Assembly (NCBI GenBank): GCA_964569865.1
Contig: CAZMVQ010000003.1
Span: forward strand, 1-64,000
Length of the DNA stretch: 64,000 bases
Source of the DNA: DROE01 sp964569865
GTDB taxonomy: Bacteria > Pseudomonadota > Alphaproteobacteria > Rhizobiales > Devosiaceae
Direction: 5' to 3'
Shown: piece after piece, positions 42,584 through 51,372 of the stretch
How positions within the stretch are numbered: the stretch's first letter is position 1
Layout of the letters: each line of letters begins with the position of its first letter
The notes under the pieces: model-generated
What the model saw: the letters and a program-made list of their open reading frames with translations, nothing else
What the model was told of the DNA's origin: nothing
The model's database searches: none
Translations under genes and position numbers: made by a program

Positions 42584-43948
42584 ATGAAAACTATCATTGA
42601 ACCTTTTCGCATTAAATCGGTCGAGCCGATCACCATGACCACGCGAAGCGAGCGTGAGGAAAAGCTCAAAAACGCCTACTATAATCTTTTTGGTCTGGCC
42701 TCGGCCGATGTACTTATTGACCTGTTAACCGATAGCGGCACCGGCGCCATGAGCGCTGAGCAATGGGCCGCTATAATGCGTGGTGACGAAAGTTATGCCG
42801 GCTCCCCCTCTTTTGCCCGCTTTGAGGCCGCAGTGAAAAATTTAATGCCCTTTAAGCACATAATACCCACCCATCAGGGGCGAGCCGCTGAGGCAATTTT
42901 ATTCAAAATCATTGGTGGCGAGGGGAAAAATATCCCCTCCAACACCCATTTTGATACTACTCGCGGCAATATCGAGGCCAGCGGAGCCTTGGCCTTTGAT
43001 CTAAATATTGATGAGGGGCGAAATTCCCAATCCATGCACCCTTTCAAGGGCAATATGGACCTTGAAAAGCTGGAGAGCTTTCTTGTGGAGCATGGAATTT
43101 CAGTGCCCTGTGTCATGCTGACCATCACCAATAATGCCGGAGGCGGCCAGCCGGTTAGTCTGGAAAATATTCGAGCGGTGGCAGCTCTGGCTAAATCCCA
43201 TAACAGACCCTTTATAATTGATGGCTGCCGCTTTGCCGAAAATGCATGGTTTATCAAACAGCGCGAACCGGGGCAAAAGGATCGCTCCATAAAAGATATT
43301 GTGCGGGATTGTTTTGCTGATGCTGACGGCATGACCATGTCAGCCAAAAAGGATGCTTTTGCCAATATTGGCGGCTGGCTGGCCCTCAATGATGACGATT
43401 TGGCCGAGGACGCAAGGGTTTTGCTGATCCAGACCGAAGGATTTGTGACCTATGGCGGATTGGCGGGCCGGGATCTGGAGGCAATTGCTCAAGGATTAAC
43501 TGAAATCATTGACGAGGATTATCTGCGTTATCGTATCGGCACCAATCAATATATAAGCGACCGGTTGGATGCCATGGGAGTGCCGGTGGTCAAACCCGCT
43601 GGCGGCCACGCGGTGTTTATTGATGCAAAAGCCTGGCTGCCCCATATTGATCCCCTGCAATATCCGGCTCAGTCTCTTGCCAATCGGTTGTATGAAATCG
43701 GTGGCATCAGGGGAGTAGAAATTGGCTCATTAATGTTTGGGCGCCAACCCGATGGAACAGAAAAACCTGCGGCGATGGAGCTGGTGCGACTGGCAATTCC
43801 ACGGCGCACCTATACCCAATCCCATGCGGATTACCTGATCGAGGCATTTGAATTGTTAATGGGTGAAAAAGACAGTTTGAAGGGGCTAAAAATAGTCAAG
43901 GAACCACGACTAATGCGCCACTTTACCTGTCAATTGCAGCCGTTATAG
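42584..43948 (+). CDS. tnaA: tryptophanase (tryptophan indole-lyase)
   Basis: 454 residues, beta-eliminating lyase family. PLP lysine is Lys256 in MSAKKDAFANIGG. Tryptophanase and tyrosine phenol-lyase are close relatives; here the C-terminal markers GIRGVEIGS and LMRHFT match tryptophanase, where the His replaces the Phe of tyrosine phenol-lyase. It splits tryptophan into indole, pyruvate and ammonia. GGAG lies 9 bases before ATG 42584. It sits alone between flaF and flgL, bounded by a terminator and repeats, with no tnaB transporter or TnaC-type leader in view. Confidence 0.88.
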   Translation: MKTIIEPFRIKSVEPITMTTRSEREEKLKNAYYNLFGLASADVLIDLLTDSGTGAMSAEQWAAIMRGDESYAGSPSFARFEAAVKNLMPFKHIIPTHQGRAAEAILFKIIGGEGKNIPSNTHFDTTRGNIEASGALAFDLNIDEGRNSQSMHPFKGNMDLEKLESFLVEHGISVPCVMLTITNNAGGGQPVSLENIRAVAALAKSHNRPFIIDGCRFAENAWFIKQREPGQKDRSIKDIVRDCFADADGMTMSAKKDAFANIGGWLALNDDDLAEDARVLLIQTEGFVTYGGLAGRDLEAIAQGLTEIIDEDYLRYRIGTNQYISDRLDAMGVPVVKPAGGHAVFIDAKAWLPHIDPLQYPAQSLANRLYEIGGIRGVEIGSLMFGRQPDGTEKPAAMELVRLAIPRRTYTQSHADYLIEAFELLMGEKDSLKGLKIVKEPRLMRHFTCQLQPL

Positions 43949-44003
43949 AGCGCTGCCAAGAAAAGTGTTCTTGCGGTTTTCTGCTTCGGCAGCGCGACCA
44001 AAA
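43949..44003 (+). repeat. dispersed palindromic repeat after tnaA
   Basis: GCGCTGCC (43950-43957) pairs with GGCAGCGC (43988-43995) around AGAAAAGTG and CGGTTTTCTGC. Third member of the family at 17647 and 32513. Confidence 0.8.
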
Positions 44004-44013
44004 AAAGTTGGCC

Positions 44014-44189
44014 TTCCCAAAAAAAGCATGCCCTCGGACTTGATCCGGGGGNNNNNNNNNNNNNNNNNNNNNNNNNNNNNNNNNNNNNNNNNNNNNNNNN
44101 NNNNNNNNNNNNNNNNNNNNNNNNNNNNNNNNNNNNNNNNNNNNNNNNNNNTTCCCAAAAAAAGCATGCCCTCGGACTTGATCCGGGGG
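44014..44189. repeat. second palindromic repeat family, two copies flanking a gap
   Basis: An identical 38-bp unit at 44014-44051 and 44152-44189. It holds CCCTCGGACTTGATCCGGGG, an imperfect palindrome (CGGA/TCCG core) of a type often seen between alphaproteobacterial genes. It lies between converging tnaA and flgL and may act as a terminator-like structure. Confidence 0.8.
44052..44151. other. assembly gap (100 N) between repeat copies
   Basis: Exactly 100 N between two identical 38-base stretches; the contigs may simply overlap. Confidence 0.95.
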
Positions 44190-44206
44190 CCTGCCCCTAA
44201 GGAAAC

Positions 44207-45706
44207 CTATCTGATATAATTGACCAGCGTCAGCTCGCTAAGTATCGACATGGTCTGATAACTGGCCTGTAGCCTGACCTGCATATTTTTCAACTGAATA
44301 GCCACTTCTTCAATGGAAACATTTTCCAGGTTGCCCAAAACAGTCTCCATCTGACTTTGATAGTTTGTATTCAGGCTGGAATAACTGCCCATGGCATTTC
44401 TGACCACGCCCAGCTCCATGGCGATAACTTCAAATGAGCCGGGTGTATTATTATTGTTTTCAGATAATCTGGCCACCTGCCTGTCGCTCAAGGCGTCATA
44501 TCGTGCCTCAGAGGTTGGATCGGTGCTGGAAAAGGTTTCAACAGCAACAGAGGCCAGCGAACGCACTAATTGCAAAAACCCGGTTTCGTTACCCTGAACC
44601 CCATAATCAACCCGTGCACTTTCCCCAACCCGTGCCGAGACGGATTTTCTTGGGTCTGAATTGCTTGATCCATCATACCAGCTAACGGTATTTGTAGCTG
44701 TTGCAGCTACCAACGCTGTTGCACTATCAAAGGGGGGGCCATCCACCCGTAAAATTGCATCTCCATTGCCGTTAAAAAAGTTTTCTGCCGCCGCAAATAC
44801 CGAAGCCGCACTTAATTCAGTTTGAGTTTGTTCAGCCAATACTGACTGCAAAGCATTTTGAAAACCTGTTGCACTGTCATTCAGCGTGGCACCAATGGTG
44901 AACTTACCATCTCCGGGCGGACTATCAGTCGTTGCCTCGATCTCTATGGTCTTGGTTGTGGCATCGGGCAATGTCAGGGTGACAAAAATCTTCTCCCCTG
45001 CATTGGGCTGAGTATTAAATGTAACATCCATGGAGGGTGGTGCCCCCGCCGGGGTAGAAATGTTTACACCCAAAGAATCAGTCGAGCCGCCCGAAAGCTT
45101 AAAGCCGAACGGATGCACCCCATCTTCGGCCAGATTTATCACGGCTCCCGATTGCGACAAAGCCAGCCGCCCCAACCCTGAAGCGCCCGCATCAGCCTCT
45201 TTGCGCTCTGAAACTATGGTGCGAAATCCATCACGTCCGCCCGCACCGTTCAATATTTCATCAATGCTTTGCACGGGGGGATCATCCGTATCCGTCCCGG
45301 CAAAAATATACCGTCCCGCCAGATCGGTATTTAGCAGATTGATTACCTCATCAAGACTGGAGCGGGCATAATTTTGTGCCGTGGTAAGATTGATCTGATT
45401 TTCACCCGTTGAATCAGCGGCCGCCATCTGACGAACCTCCCCCTCAATCTGATCGAACCTGGTTATGCTAAGGTCCAAAATATCCAATCGGATTCCAACC
45501 ATGGCGATATTCTTCTGAAAGGACTGACTTTTGGCCAACTGGGCGCGCATATCAATGCTTGTTCCCCGTCCCGCTCCCATATCGGAAAGAGTTTGAGCTT
45601 TTTTTCCGGTCGCGAGCTGAACCTGCAACTGATCAAAAGTTGCACGCATTCTGGTAATGTTGGAGAAGGCGGGGCTAACCGCAAACATGGACTTTCCTAC
45701 ATTCAT
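44207..45706 (-). CDS. flgL: hook-filament junction protein FlgL
   Basis: 499 residues, longer than enterobacterial FlgL because of a central insertion (about 200-360). Flagellin-like helices at both ends: FDQLQVQLATGKKAQTLSD, NTDLAGRYIFAGTDTDDPP near 130, and the C-terminal LQASYQTMSILSELTLVNYI. It joins FlgK to the filament. GGGGA lies 7 bases before ATG 45706. Last gene of flgE-flgK-flgL, 10 bp after flgK. Confidence 0.95.
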   Translation of the reverse strand: MNVGKSMFAVSPAFSNITRMRATFDQLQVQLATGKKAQTLSDMGAGRGTSIDMRAQLAKSQSFQKNIAMVGIRLDILDLSITRFDQIEGEVRQMAAADSTGENQINLTTAQNYARSSLDEVINLLNTDLAGRYIFAGTDTDDPPVQSIDEILNGAGGRDGFRTIVSERKEADAGASGLGRLALSQSGAVINLAEDGVHPFGFKLSGGSTDSLGVNISTPAGAPPSMDVTFNTQPNAGEKIFVTLTLPDATTKTIEIEATTDSPPGDGKFTIGATLNDSATGFQNALQSVLAEQTQTELSAASVFAAAENFFNGNGDAILRVDGPPFDSATALVAATATNTVSWYDGSSNSDPRKSVSARVGESARVDYGVQGNETGFLQLVRSLASVAVETFSSTDPTSEARYDALSDRQVARLSENNNNTPGSFEVIAMELGVVRNAMGSYSSLNTNYQSQMETVLGNLENVSIEEVAIQLKNMQVRLQASYQTMSILSELTLVNYIR

Positions 45707-45716
45707 CTGGCGTCCC

Positions 45717-47564
45717 CTATATTCTCATTAGCGTGTTGAGAAGTTCCTGAACCGCTGACAATACTCTGGCATTGGCGGCATAAGCGGTTTGCATTTCCAT
45801 CAACATTGCCATTTCCTTGTCGACATCCACACCGTATTTTTCTTCCATTCTTGAGCTTAACGCTTCCATGGATAAATCATTGGTTTGATTGACAGATTGC
45901 GCCTTTTCCACCGAAGCACCCTGAAACGAGAGCATCTGGGATACCAAAGCCCCAATATTGCCCTGAAGCTGAATCTGCCCCATGGACTTTGTGGAAGTTA
46001 CATCACTTGAAAAGCTAGAATTATTCAATCGATCTATAATATCGTTGGCTCGAGACGCATCACCAAGTGATGATGTCGAGCTGAACTGAACCATCAAAGA
46101 ATTATCAAGTTTAACCGAGCTGTTAATGGAAATACGCCCGGCAAACCCAGTTTTTTGTGCTCCGGCATCAAGGGAATTGGTAAAGGCTGAATTTGCCGTA
46201 TCTACAAATAAAGGCAAAGCCAGATTACCATCCTGAACATTGCCAGCCGTATAAGAGGCACTCAATCCATCAATATTGCTGGTAGCTAAAGCTCCATCAT
46301 CCAACACCCGCAATATGGATCCGGACGGGTTGGAAACATTAATCGCCACCCCAAGAGTAGCATTTAAACTCGCTGCCACAGCGCCAATACCACCGGAGAA
46401 ATCCAGCCCGATTACCCGAACACCATCAGGGCCGGTATTATCCATTGGCAATAAAGAGCCATCATCAACCCGCATCACTCTGACGGTCTCAGAATTGCCC
46501 CCTTCCGTATAATTCAGGGTAAAGCTGTTGCCGGGCTGAAGGGCCGACAAATCGACCTCAAGCCCGTTCTGCGCTCCAACGGTAACCACACTGGATACGA
46601 CATTTGTGTTCGAAAGCGATTGGGCAAGCCCTGCCGCGATATCATCAAGCTGACTTTGCACTTGCACCAGAGTGCTATCACGCAATTCCACCAGAGCGCC
46701 CAATTTCCCCGACTGCAAAATTCCCTGCCCGACAATATCCAAAGGCAGACCGGAGGAGGTTCTAAGGGTCAGCGCACCGACCCCGCTTTCACTGGGATTA
46801 TTTGAATAAATCGAATTGGCGGACAGACTGCCCGCATCCTGAAAATTAAACACTGATTGCTGCTGATCAAGTATACCAACCCCCGACCGGGTAAGAAGCC
46901 TGACGCTGCCATTATCACGATAGCTGGCGTTGACATCAACAACTTCCCCAATCGAGGCCACCAGCCGATCACGTTCATCAAGCAAAGCGCTGCGCGCAGC
47001 TGTATCTTGCGTAAATTCGGCCAAACGCGAATTAACATCACGAAGATTGCTCAGATCGGAATTTAAGCCGTTGACCAAATTTCGTATTTGAGATTCACTA
47101 TCACGACGCAAATCCTGCACATTGGCCGAAATCGAATTTAAGCGGTTTGCCAAAGTTTCCGCCGCGCCAATTGCCGCTGCGCGCGTGGCATAACTATCTG
47201 GGCTGGTTGCCATGGCCTCCATTGCACTTTGAAAGCCAGAATAAATATTGTCCAGAGAACTCACGTCCCCCGGCTTGCCCAGTAAGGTTTCCAATTGCGA
47301 TAAAAAATCTGCCCTGGTTCTGGCATAGCCAGAGTTGGAAATCTGGTTGGTATAGTTTTGTTGCAGGGCGGCATCAAAAGCACGCGCCACCCCTGCTGAA
47401 CGTACAGAACTGGAATTTGATCCATTGGATTCAACCAGGGTCTGACTTTGGGCATTATATCCCGGCGTGCCGGAATTGGCCACATTTCTGGCCAGAATTT
47501 CAAGACCCGACTGGGTTACGCCCATACCCGAAAGAGCGTTGGAGAGCGCCGCTGTAAGACTCAT
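45717..47564 (-). CDS. flgK: hook-filament junction protein FlgK
   Basis: 615 residues. N-terminal ALSGMGVTQSGLEILARNVAN with NSGTPGYNAQSQTLVE, and the C-terminal MEEKYGVDVDKEMAMLMEMQ followed by ANARVLSAVQELLNTLM. It caps the hook and is chaperoned by FlgN. It lies between flgE and flgL; flgE ends 73 bp upstream. Confidence 0.95.
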   Translation of the reverse strand: MSLTAALSNALSGMGVTQSGLEILARNVANSGTPGYNAQSQTLVESNGSNSSSVRSAGVARAFDAALQQNYTNQISNSGYARTRADFLSQLETLLGKPGDVSSLDNIYSGFQSAMEAMATSPDSYATRAAAIGAAETLANRLNSISANVQDLRRDSESQIRNLVNGLNSDLSNLRDVNSRLAEFTQDTAARSALLDERDRLVASIGEVVDVNASYRDNGSVRLLTRSGVGILDQQQSVFNFQDAGSLSANSIYSNNPSESGVGALTLRTSSGLPLDIVGQGILQSGKLGALVELRDSTLVQVQSQLDDIAAGLAQSLSNTNVVSSVVTVGAQNGLEVDLSALQPGNSFTLNYTEGGNSETVRVMRVDDGSLLPMDNTGPDGVRVIGLDFSGGIGAVAASLNATLGVAINVSNPSGSILRVLDDGALATSNIDGLSASYTAGNVQDGNLALPLFVDTANSAFTNSLDAGAQKTGFAGRISINSSVKLDNSLMVQFSSTSSLGDASRANDIIDRLNNSSFSSDVTSTKSMGQIQLQGNIGALVSQMLSFQGASVEKAQSVNQTNDLSMEALSSRMEEKYGVDVDKEMAMLMEMQTAYAANARVLSAVQELLNTLMRI

Positions 47565-47637
47565 ATTCCTTTACTCCTGCTTAACTGAAAAACTATCGGT
47601 TATATGGGTTCAAAACACCAAAAGAGCGACCAGACCA

Positions 47638-49014
47638 CTAGCGGACCATATTCAAGGCTTCCTGAAGCATTTCATCCGAAGTAGTCACAATTCTTGTTCC
47701 AGCGGCATAGGCCTGCTGGGTTACAATGAGCTTTGTGAATTCCTCTGAAATATCCGTATTGGAGGCCTCAAGGGATGATCCCTGAATTCCGGTTCCGTCA
47801 TTATTAAAAATTGCCTCACCACTTTCTGACGTGGAGGCATAGGTTCCACCATCAAGCTTTTTGAGCTGATTTGCGGCGTTGAAATCCGCAGTAACGATTT
47901 GCGCTCTCTCCACACTTTCCCCGTTTGAATAGGTGGTAACGATACGCCCGTTATTATTTATGTTGACCCCGACAAACTCGCCTGCTGCATAGCCGTTTTG
48001 CGACAGGGAAGTCACCTGAGATGTACCATTTGCATCATCAAATTGAGTGACCCCGTTGGCACCATGGGCCAAAGTCAAATCACCAAGGGCAACCCCGTTG
48101 ACGCTAACGGCAGTCAAAGTCACATTATTTATCGCCGGAGCAAGAGAGCCATCGGCTGCAAAAGTATAATCCTGCCCGGTATTTATCCACTGGGTTGCAC
48201 CGCCGGTGGCATTGCTGTCGGTAAGATAAAAAGCGTTCCAGGTATCGGCGACGCCGGCCACAGGATTATCTGTTTTTGCCCAGCGCACCTGAACATTAAC
48301 CGGCGCTCCACTTTGCGAATAGACGGTAATCGCGCCTCCCGAAATTGACTGATTCAAAAATGTATTGGAATCAGCGGCTGTAATTGTTCCTGTACCAGCG
48401 GTTGTGGGATCTGTTGCAAAATCCCCCGGAACCAATAGGTCTGAGTTTGGGGTCGCCTGATTATAAGCAATTGTTTGAGGCACCTGAGGCAGGTTCAACC
48501 TGTAATCAATGGTGGTAGTTGGTCTGGCCGGTAAAAACGCATTGTCAATCCTGATAACCTCTGGAACTGACCCTGAAATGTTACCGGTTGCCGTATCAAT
48601 TGGCAGCCCTTTTAGAAAATACCCGGCCCCGTTTACCAGATAGCCATCGGCATCCACCTGAAAATCTCCCCGGCGAGAATAAAAATTTGTACCGCCGAAC
48701 AATGCCTGCCCGTCATTAACCCCGACCTTTTGGTCCACTACAAAAAAGCTGGAATTATTCAATGCCATGTTCGTTGATGATGAAGAGGCAATTATATCTC
48801 CACGAATATTATTGGTTGGCATGGAATAGGCCTGCACTGACCCTGAATTTTGCCGATTAACAGCCGCCTCGGCAATCATATCAACAAAACCGGTATCGGT
48901 GCGCTTAAACGCCGTCGTTTGCGAGTTCGCAATATTGCCCGATATGTTTTCCAGCGCAAACGATTGCGCCTGAAGCCCAGAAACCGCTGTTGCCAGCGCT
49001 GCATAAATACCCAT
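47638..49014 (-). CDS. flgE: flagellar hook protein FlgE
   Basis: 458 residues. N-terminus MGIYAALATAVSGLQAQSFA then GNIANSQTTAFKRTDT; the C-terminus EEFTKLIVTQQAYAAGTRIV is equally diagnostic. It polymerises into the hook. ATG 49014 is chosen: GGAG lies 8 bases upstream, and the frame's earlier ATG (49068) would fall inside the sigma-54 promoter region. First gene of flgE-flgK-flgL. Confidence 0.96.
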   Translation of the reverse strand: MGIYAALATAVSGLQAQSFALENISGNIANSQTTAFKRTDTGFVDMIAEAAVNRQNSGSVQAYSMPTNNIRGDIIASSSSTNMALNNSSFFVVDQKVGVNDGQALFGGTNFYSRRGDFQVDADGYLVNGAGYFLKGLPIDTATGNISGSVPEVIRIDNAFLPARPTTTIDYRLNLPQVPQTIAYNQATPNSDLLVPGDFATDPTTAGTGTITAADSNTFLNQSISGGAITVYSQSGAPVNVQVRWAKTDNPVAGVADTWNAFYLTDSNATGGATQWINTGQDYTFAADGSLAPAINNVTLTAVSVNGVALGDLTLAHGANGVTQFDDANGTSQVTSLSQNGYAAGEFVGVNINNNGRIVTTYSNGESVERAQIVTADFNAANQLKKLDGGTYASTSESGEAIFNNDGTGIQGSSLEASNTDISEEFTKLIVTQQAYAAGTRIVTTSDEMLQEALNMVR

Positions 49015-49068
49015 GAATAATACTCCAATTGCCCCGGCACCATTTCGCACCGCTTCTGGCAAAAGCAA

Positions 49069-49086
49069 TGCAAGTCCGATGCCAAC
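49069..49086 (-). promoter_or_regulatory. sigma-54 promoter of flgE
   Basis: On -, GTTGGCATCGGACTTGCA: GG and GC are separated by exactly 10 bases, with the TTGCA -12 block. Predicted transcription start is near 49058, leaving a leader of about 45 bases to ATG 49014. Confidence 0.85.
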
Positions 49087-49171
49087 TGGGTAAGGCTTTG
49101 AAATAACAGTAGTTTTGCAACGCCATTACATGGAAGCACTGGGCAAAAAGGAACATTTGACCCGGCAAACA

Positions 49172-49184
49172 GGCACATTTTGCC
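49172..49184. promoter_or_regulatory. GGCA-N5-TGCC dyad upstream of flgE
   Basis: GGCACATTTTGCC, about 90 bp upstream of the flgE sigma-54 element. Half-site-like GGCAAA sequences lie next to it (49142 and 49164). Confidence 0.55.
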
Positions 49185-49317
49185 CACATATCAGAAATGT
49201 GAATATCCAGCACCTGCCAAATCTTCATGGCGCTTGCCCTGAACTTCATCATAGTCTAAACGCAAAATTGAAAAACCGAATATAAAAACATCTGGCACAA
49301 AAAGCGATGCGATAACC

Positions 49318-50184
49318 ATGTTGTTTGACGATGCAAAATCATTTGCTAATTCTGACGCAAGGGCAATTACCATCTTTGGCATGGCCGGAGTTGGCAAAAC
49401 CAGAATTTCCAACCTGCTGCGCAAAAACAACTGGTTTCACTATTCCATAGATTATCGCATCGGCACCCGCTATATGGGCGAATTCATTACGGATAATCTT
49501 AAACGCGAGGCCATGAAGGTGCCGTTTTTGGGCGCGTTGCTGCGTTCGGATTCCATCGACATTTCCACCAATTTGCGTTTTGAAAATCTTGAGCCGCTTT
49601 CTTCCTATCTGGGCGCGCCCGGTAACTTGGAACAAGGCGGCTTGTCCCTCAAAGAATATCAAAAACGTCAGGAGCAGCACCGAATTGCAGAAATTGCAGC
49701 TCTTATAGATGTGCCACACTTTATCGCGCGGGCAAAAAACCTTTATGGTTATGAAAATTTTATTGCCGACACAGGCGGCTCAATGATCGAAGTGATAACG
49801 CCTGATGACAATGATCCGGTTATCAAAGCTCTGACATCTTCAACTATGATGCTCTATATCAGGGGAACAGATGCTGACACCGATGCCCTGATCACTCGCT
49901 ATAAAAACGCGCCAAAGCCCATGTATTACCGTCCCGCTTTGCTGGTGGAAAAATGGGCCCAGTTCAAAAAACTCAATCACATCGATAATGATAACGAGGT
50001 CGATCCGGTCGAATTTGCCGGGTGGGGATTTGAAGAAATTTTAAATGATCGCTTACCCAGATACCAAGCCCTTGCCGATCGGTTTGGCTATACGATTGAC
50101 GCCAGCGATCTTCGCACTGTTCGCGATGCCAATGATTTTGAACAACTCATGTGCAAGGCGATAGAAAGCCGCACCAATTCCTGA
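49318..50184 (+). CDS. P-loop ATPase of unknown role
   Basis: 288 residues. Walker A GMAGVGKT (about residues 21-28) near the N-terminus, followed by NLLRKNNWFHYSIDYRIGTR. A DTGGS motif near 159 could be the nucleotide-binding strand end. No membrane helix. It resembles conserved alphaproteobacterial ATPases without an assigned function. It is divergent from flgE but has no flagellar promoter element on its side, so a flagellar link is not supported. TTG or ATG starts near 49318 are plausible; metA follows after 109 bp. Confidence 0.75.
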   Translation: MLFDDAKSFANSDARAITIFGMAGVGKTRISNLLRKNNWFHYSIDYRIGTRYMGEFITDNLKREAMKVPFLGALLRSDSIDISTNLRFENLEPLSSYLGAPGNLEQGGLSLKEYQKRQEQHRIAEIAALIDVPHFIARAKNLYGYENFIADTGGSMIEVITPDDNDPVIKALTSSTMMLYIRGTDADTDALITRYKNAPKPMYYRPALLVEKWAQFKKLNHIDNDNEVDPVEFAGWGFEEILNDRLPRYQALADRFGYTIDASDLRTVRDANDFEQLMCKAIESRTNS

Positions 50185-50293
50185 GACATATCTCAAGGAT
50201 TGCGCTGTAGGATTTAGGCTTTTGCTATCGCCAAAAAACTTGAAAGTGCCCGCGCCAAACCAGTTTTAGTTCTAAAAGCTTCAGGACCATAAA

Positions 50294-51220
50294 ATGCCCA
50301 TACGCATTCCCAATGATCTGCCCGCCAAAAAAATTCTGCTCGATGAGGGCATCGCGGTCATGGATTCCACCCGCGCTAAGCGTCAGGATATTCGCCCGCT
50401 CCAGATTGGCCTGCTCAACCTGATGCCCAATAAACAACGCACCGAAACCCAGTTCGCCCGCCTGATTGGCTCAACACCATTGCAGATTGATTTAACGCTG
50501 GTGCGCATATCCGACCACAGCTCAAAAAATACATCCGAAGAATATCTTAAAAGCTTTTATCAGCGCTGGGAGGATGTGCGGGCGCAAAAGTTTGACGGTT
50601 TTATCATTACAGGCGCGCCAATTGCCCATCTGCCATTTGACGAAGTGCGTTATTGGCCTGAAATGGTCGAGATTATGGATTGGACCCAGTCCAATGTGCA
50701 CTCATCCATGTTCATTTGCTGGGGCGCACAGGCGGCTTTGCATCACTTTCATCAGGTAAAACGAAAAAAGCGGGATAAAAAAGCAGTCGGTGTTTTTAGA
50801 CATCAGGTTTGTTCTAAAAACTCGCCCTTTTTGCGGGGATTTTCTGACGATCTGGCCATTCCTGTCTCCCGCTCCAATGATATTGATACCAGTTCCCTGC
50901 CAAAAAACAGCAGGCTGAAAATCCTGATCGACAGTGACGAAGTGGGTTTGTGCATGCTTGACGATCCTGATCATCGCGCCCTGCACATGCTCAATCATCT
51001 TGAATATGACAATAAATCTCTTGGGGATGAATTCGAGCGCGACAAAAAAGCCGGACTAAACCCTGACAAGCCGCTTTTTTATTACCCGGATGACGATTTT
51101 GATAACGAGCCGCAAAACCGCTGGCGCAGTCATGGATTTTTGCTGTTTCAAAACTGGATCAATCAGATTTATCAAACCACCCCATTTGATTTGAGCAAAG
51201 TCAGCGCCACAAAAAGTTGA
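50294..51220 (+). CDS. metA: homoserine O-acyltransferase MetA
   Basis: 308 residues, collinear with E. coli MetA. Catalytic Cys142 lies in FICWGAQAALH, the oxyanion region in FIITGAPIAHLPFDEV, and the active-site His-x-Glu block in LNHLEYDNKSLGDEF. It acylates homoserine in methionine synthesis. The residue that sets acyl-CoA choice (position 111: Gly for succinyl, Glu for acetyl in characterised enzymes) is Ala here, so the donor cannot be assigned. No SAM riboswitch is visible upstream. Confidence 0.95.
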   Translation: MPIRIPNDLPAKKILLDEGIAVMDSTRAKRQDIRPLQIGLLNLMPNKQRTETQFARLIGSTPLQIDLTLVRISDHSSKNTSEEYLKSFYQRWEDVRAQKFDGFIITGAPIAHLPFDEVRYWPEMVEIMDWTQSNVHSSMFICWGAQAALHHFHQVKRKKRDKKAVGVFRHQVCSKNSPFLRGFSDDLAIPVSRSNDIDTSSLPKNSRLKILIDSDEVGLCMLDDPDHRALHMLNHLEYDNKSLGDEFERDKKAGLNPDKPLFYYPDDDFDNEPQNRWRSHGFLLFQNWINQIYQTTPFDLSKVSATKS

Positions 51221-51372
51221 ATCAGTCTATTAGACGGTATTTGCAAGCGCTTGAAATTTTTGAGTAAAAGCTATTGGCAAACTAAAGCGACTTGTAAAAT
51301 ACCCCCAAGCACCTATTTTGAAACAACCGCAAACCAATACTATCAAAAAACAAAAAATTTGATCGGATAAAT

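Noticed and set aside
50185..50293. SAM-II riboswitch before metA
   Set aside because: Some bases (GGATTTAGGC, AAAAAACTTG) recall the SAM-II core, but the pseudoknot partner of GATTT is absent and the P1 arms do not pair.
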